DNA of 64,000 nucleotides, taken from NCBI RefSeq assembly GCF_014230085.1, contig NZ_JACHVB010000012.1, forward strand, positions 62,001 through 126,000, read 5' to 3'. A model generated the notes under the pieces. It ran no database searches. It was not told the DNA's origin and saw only the letters and a program-made list of their open reading frames with translations. Positions 62,564-64,000 of the stretch are shown here, one piece after another. Each line of letters begins with the position of its first letter. Within the stretch, counting starts at the first letter, position 1. Origin of the DNA: Ruficoccus amylovorans. GTDB lineage: Bacteria; Verrucomicrobiota; Verrucomicrobiia; Opitutales; Cerasicoccaceae. The position numbers and the translations under genes were made by a program.

Positions 62564-62635
62564 TGATGTTCGTTGTTTTAGGTTTTTTGTCTTATTTATA
62601 AAATTATAATAGAGCTATAATTTTTCGGTCATGAA

Positions 62636-63127
62636 TCAGCCGTCTTCGAACTCCTTGACTATATGCCGATCAAGGGCGTAAATGGAGCCGGCGCACTCGG
62701 CGCGGGCTACCAGGGTGATCATTTTTGCGGCCCAGGCTTCCTCCTCTACCTGCTCGCCGATGAACCACATCAGCATGGGCTGTGAGTCGAAGTCCTTCGC
62801 CTCCAGGGCGAGCGAATAGCACTGGCGGATGTTGGAGCTGTTCTGCTGCTCCAGCTTCTGCGCGTAGCAGGCAAGCTCGTTGAGGGAGGTGAACTCACCC
62901 CGCGGCGCCTCGATGGAACCGACCTTTGGCTGGACACCGCGGTCCAGCAGATGTTTGAAGAATCTGGCCCCGTGTTCACGTTCTTCGGCTGCCTGGGCGA
63001 AGAAGAATTTGGCAAAACCGGTGTAGTCACGTGACTGACACCAGTAGGCCATAGCTTCATAACAGTGGGCTGAAAGAAGTTCGTGATTAGCCTGATCGTT
63101 GAGGACTGTTATTATAGACGGTTCCAT
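62636..63127 (-). CDS. Ferritin-like iron storage protein
   Basis: A 163-residue non-heme ferritin with four-helix bundle and the ferroxidase ligands in L-N-D-Q-A-N-H-E-L-L-S-A-H-C-Y-E-A-M near 10-26, A-A-E-E-R-E-H-G-A near 47-55, and F-I-G-E-Q-V-E-E-E near 127. It stores iron as ferric mineral. It lies between nifK and nifE, an unusual place, and probably buffers iron for nitrogenase cluster assembly. Gaps of about 100 bases to nifE and 77 to nifK suggest it may have its own signals. Confidence 0.92.
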   Translation of the reverse strand: MEPSIITVLNDQANHELLSAHCYEAMAYWCQSRDYTGFAKFFFAQAAEEREHGARFFKHLLDRGVQPKVGSIEAPRGEFTSLNELACYAQKLEQQNSSNIRQCYSLALEAKDFDSQPMLMWFIGEQVEEEAWAAKMITLVARAECAGSIYALDRHIVKEFEDG

Positions 63128-63204
63128 CTCGGCGTAGGGCGGATTATGGTTATCTGATTATCTCAGTTTTGATTGCATGTATTATCTGGCGTAAACGGTC
63201 CTAA

Positions 63205-64000
63205 TCAGAGCACCAGCTCGACTTCGTGGTCAGGGTCCTCGCGGTCGCGCTTGTCGAAGACCGCGTCCGTGATCTTCTCGATGATGCGCATGCCGCCCGC
63301 GTAGCCGACCGTGGGAAAGGCCCGGTGGCCGACGCGGTCGAGGATGGGGAAGCCGAAGCGCACATAGGGAAGGTTTTCCGTGCGCGCGACGTACTTGCCG
63401 AAGGTGTTGCCCATGATCAGATCGACCGGGTTGTTTTTGATCCACTGGTGCATGTAGTGGATGTCGCTGAAGGCGAGGAACTGCGTGTCGGGATTGGTCT
63501 CGGCGCAGATTTCCTGCATCTTGGTTTCCCACTTTTTGCCGGGCGTGCCGGTGATGACGATCATGGGCTTGGCGCCCATTTCGACCAAAAAGCTGACCAT
63601 GCTCGTGAGGTGGTCCGGATCGCCGAAGATCGCCACCCGTAGGTTGTGCAGGTACTGGGACATGTCGCTGATCATGTCGATCAGACGGCCGCGCTCTTTC
63701 TCCAGAGCGGAGGGGACTGTGGTGTCCCCGGCCAGGCGCAGGGCGTTGACGTACTCGTCGGTCGCCTTTACCCCGATTGGAAGTTCGAGCACCTTGTTCG
63801 GTACTTTGCACTTCTTTTCCAGCTCAGTGGCGGCGGGACCGCTGGCGAGCGGGCCGAGGGCGATGGTGAGGAAACTGTCACCCATGGCCTTGAGCTGGGC
63901 AATGGTGGTACCGCCGTCCGGATACATGTGGTACTTGCCGTCATGCGGGGAGTCGAGCACGTCGGAGGTGTCGGGTGCGAGGATGTACTCGACACCGACC
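63205..64000 (-). CDS. nifK: Nitrogenase molybdenum-iron protein beta chain, C-terminal part
   Basis: The last 264 residues of NifK; the gene continues beyond the right edge. The segments E-Y-I-L-A-P-D-T-S-D-V-L-D, G-G-T-T-I-A-Q-L, A-I-F-G-D-P-D-H-L, P-V-D-L-I-M-G-N-T-F-G-K-Y and P-Y-V-R-F-G-F-P-I-L-D-R-V-G are characteristic of the MoFe protein beta subunit, which carries P-clusters and pairs with NifD. nifD and nifH are expected just outside the window. Confidence 0.95.
   Translation of the reverse strand, partial: VGVEYILAPDTSDVLDSPHDGKYHMYPDGGTTIAQLKAMGDSFLTIALGPLASGPAATELEKKCKVPNKVLELPIGVKATDEYVNALRLAGDTTVPSALEKERGRLIDMISDMSQYLHNLRVAIFGDPDHLTSMVSFLVEMGAKPMIVITGTPGKKWETKMQEICAETNPDTQFLAFSDIHYMHQWIKNNPVDLIMGNTFGKYVARTENLPYVRFGFPILDRVGHRAFPTVGYAGGMRIIEKITDAVFDKRDREDPDHEVELVL

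Overview
The window is about 60% GC chromosomal DNA that most resembles a Verrucomicrobiota genome of the class Opitutia (Opitutales/Puniceicoccales type). The reasons are PEP-CTERM proteins, many stand-alone pseudopilin genes with an Ala-Phe or Gly-Phe leader junction, SSS-type sugar/solute symporters beside GH20-like hydrolases, sulfatases, ROK/LacI/AraC regulators and a nif cluster. The taxon is an inference from gene content.

Layout. 1-41: apparent N-terminus of glutamine synthetase on the minus strand. 0.3-5.7 kb: O-antigen ligase-like/TPR membrane protein, a small exported protein, a CHASE2-adenylate/guanylate cyclase and a small GNAT-like protein, with two different palindromic MITE-like elements. 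5.9-8.1 kb: an Fe-S repair/nitrosative-stress module (Ric di-iron protein, divergent Rrf2 regulator, HugZ-like protein). 8.3-18.4 kb: a glycan-use locus (two GH20-like hydrolases, an SSS symporter, two related secreted proteins of which one has a PEP-CTERM tail, a pseudopilin and a ROK repressor) tied together by four copies of one operator-like sequence, core TTCATTAAGTGAA. 18.5-26.1 kb: exported TIM-barrel-like protein, beta-carbonic anhydrase, KdpDE two-component system next to only a 3' fragment of kdpC, and an exported LamG-like/lyase-like protein. 26.3-31.0 kb: pseudopilin operon, then recQ. 31.1-49 kb: an accessory catabolic region with a PEP-CTERM protein, two paralogous AraC regulators, a Tat-exported sulfatase followed by the remnant of a second sulfatase, a 1154-residue unknown protein, a LacI regulator, two FAD-dependent oxidoreductases, a pseudopilin, a lipoprotein glycosidase and a second SSS symporter. 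51-53.5 kb: hypothetical protein, a tRNA with CAU anticodon and a sulfotransferase.

53.5-64 kb: a minus-strand nitrogen fixation cluster in transcription order nifK (partial) - ferritin-like - nifE - nifN - nifB - thioredoxin-like [2Fe-2S] ferredoxin - Mop molybdopterin/molybdate-binding protein - nifV - unknown 161-residue protein - flavodoxin - draT - draG. It supplies FeMo-cofactor assembly, homocitrate, Mo handling, electron transfer and, through DraT/DraG, reversible ADP-ribosylation of the nitrogenase Fe protein.

The observations I rate most worth follow-up are the ROK-type regulon with its four-site operator, the draTG-bearing nif cluster with an unknown protein translationally coupled to nifV, a ~120 bp composite upstream element shared by two (partly three) accessory promoters, the two MITE families, and the kdp locus decay. 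No CRISPR array, rRNA, complete insertion sequence or phage genes were seen.
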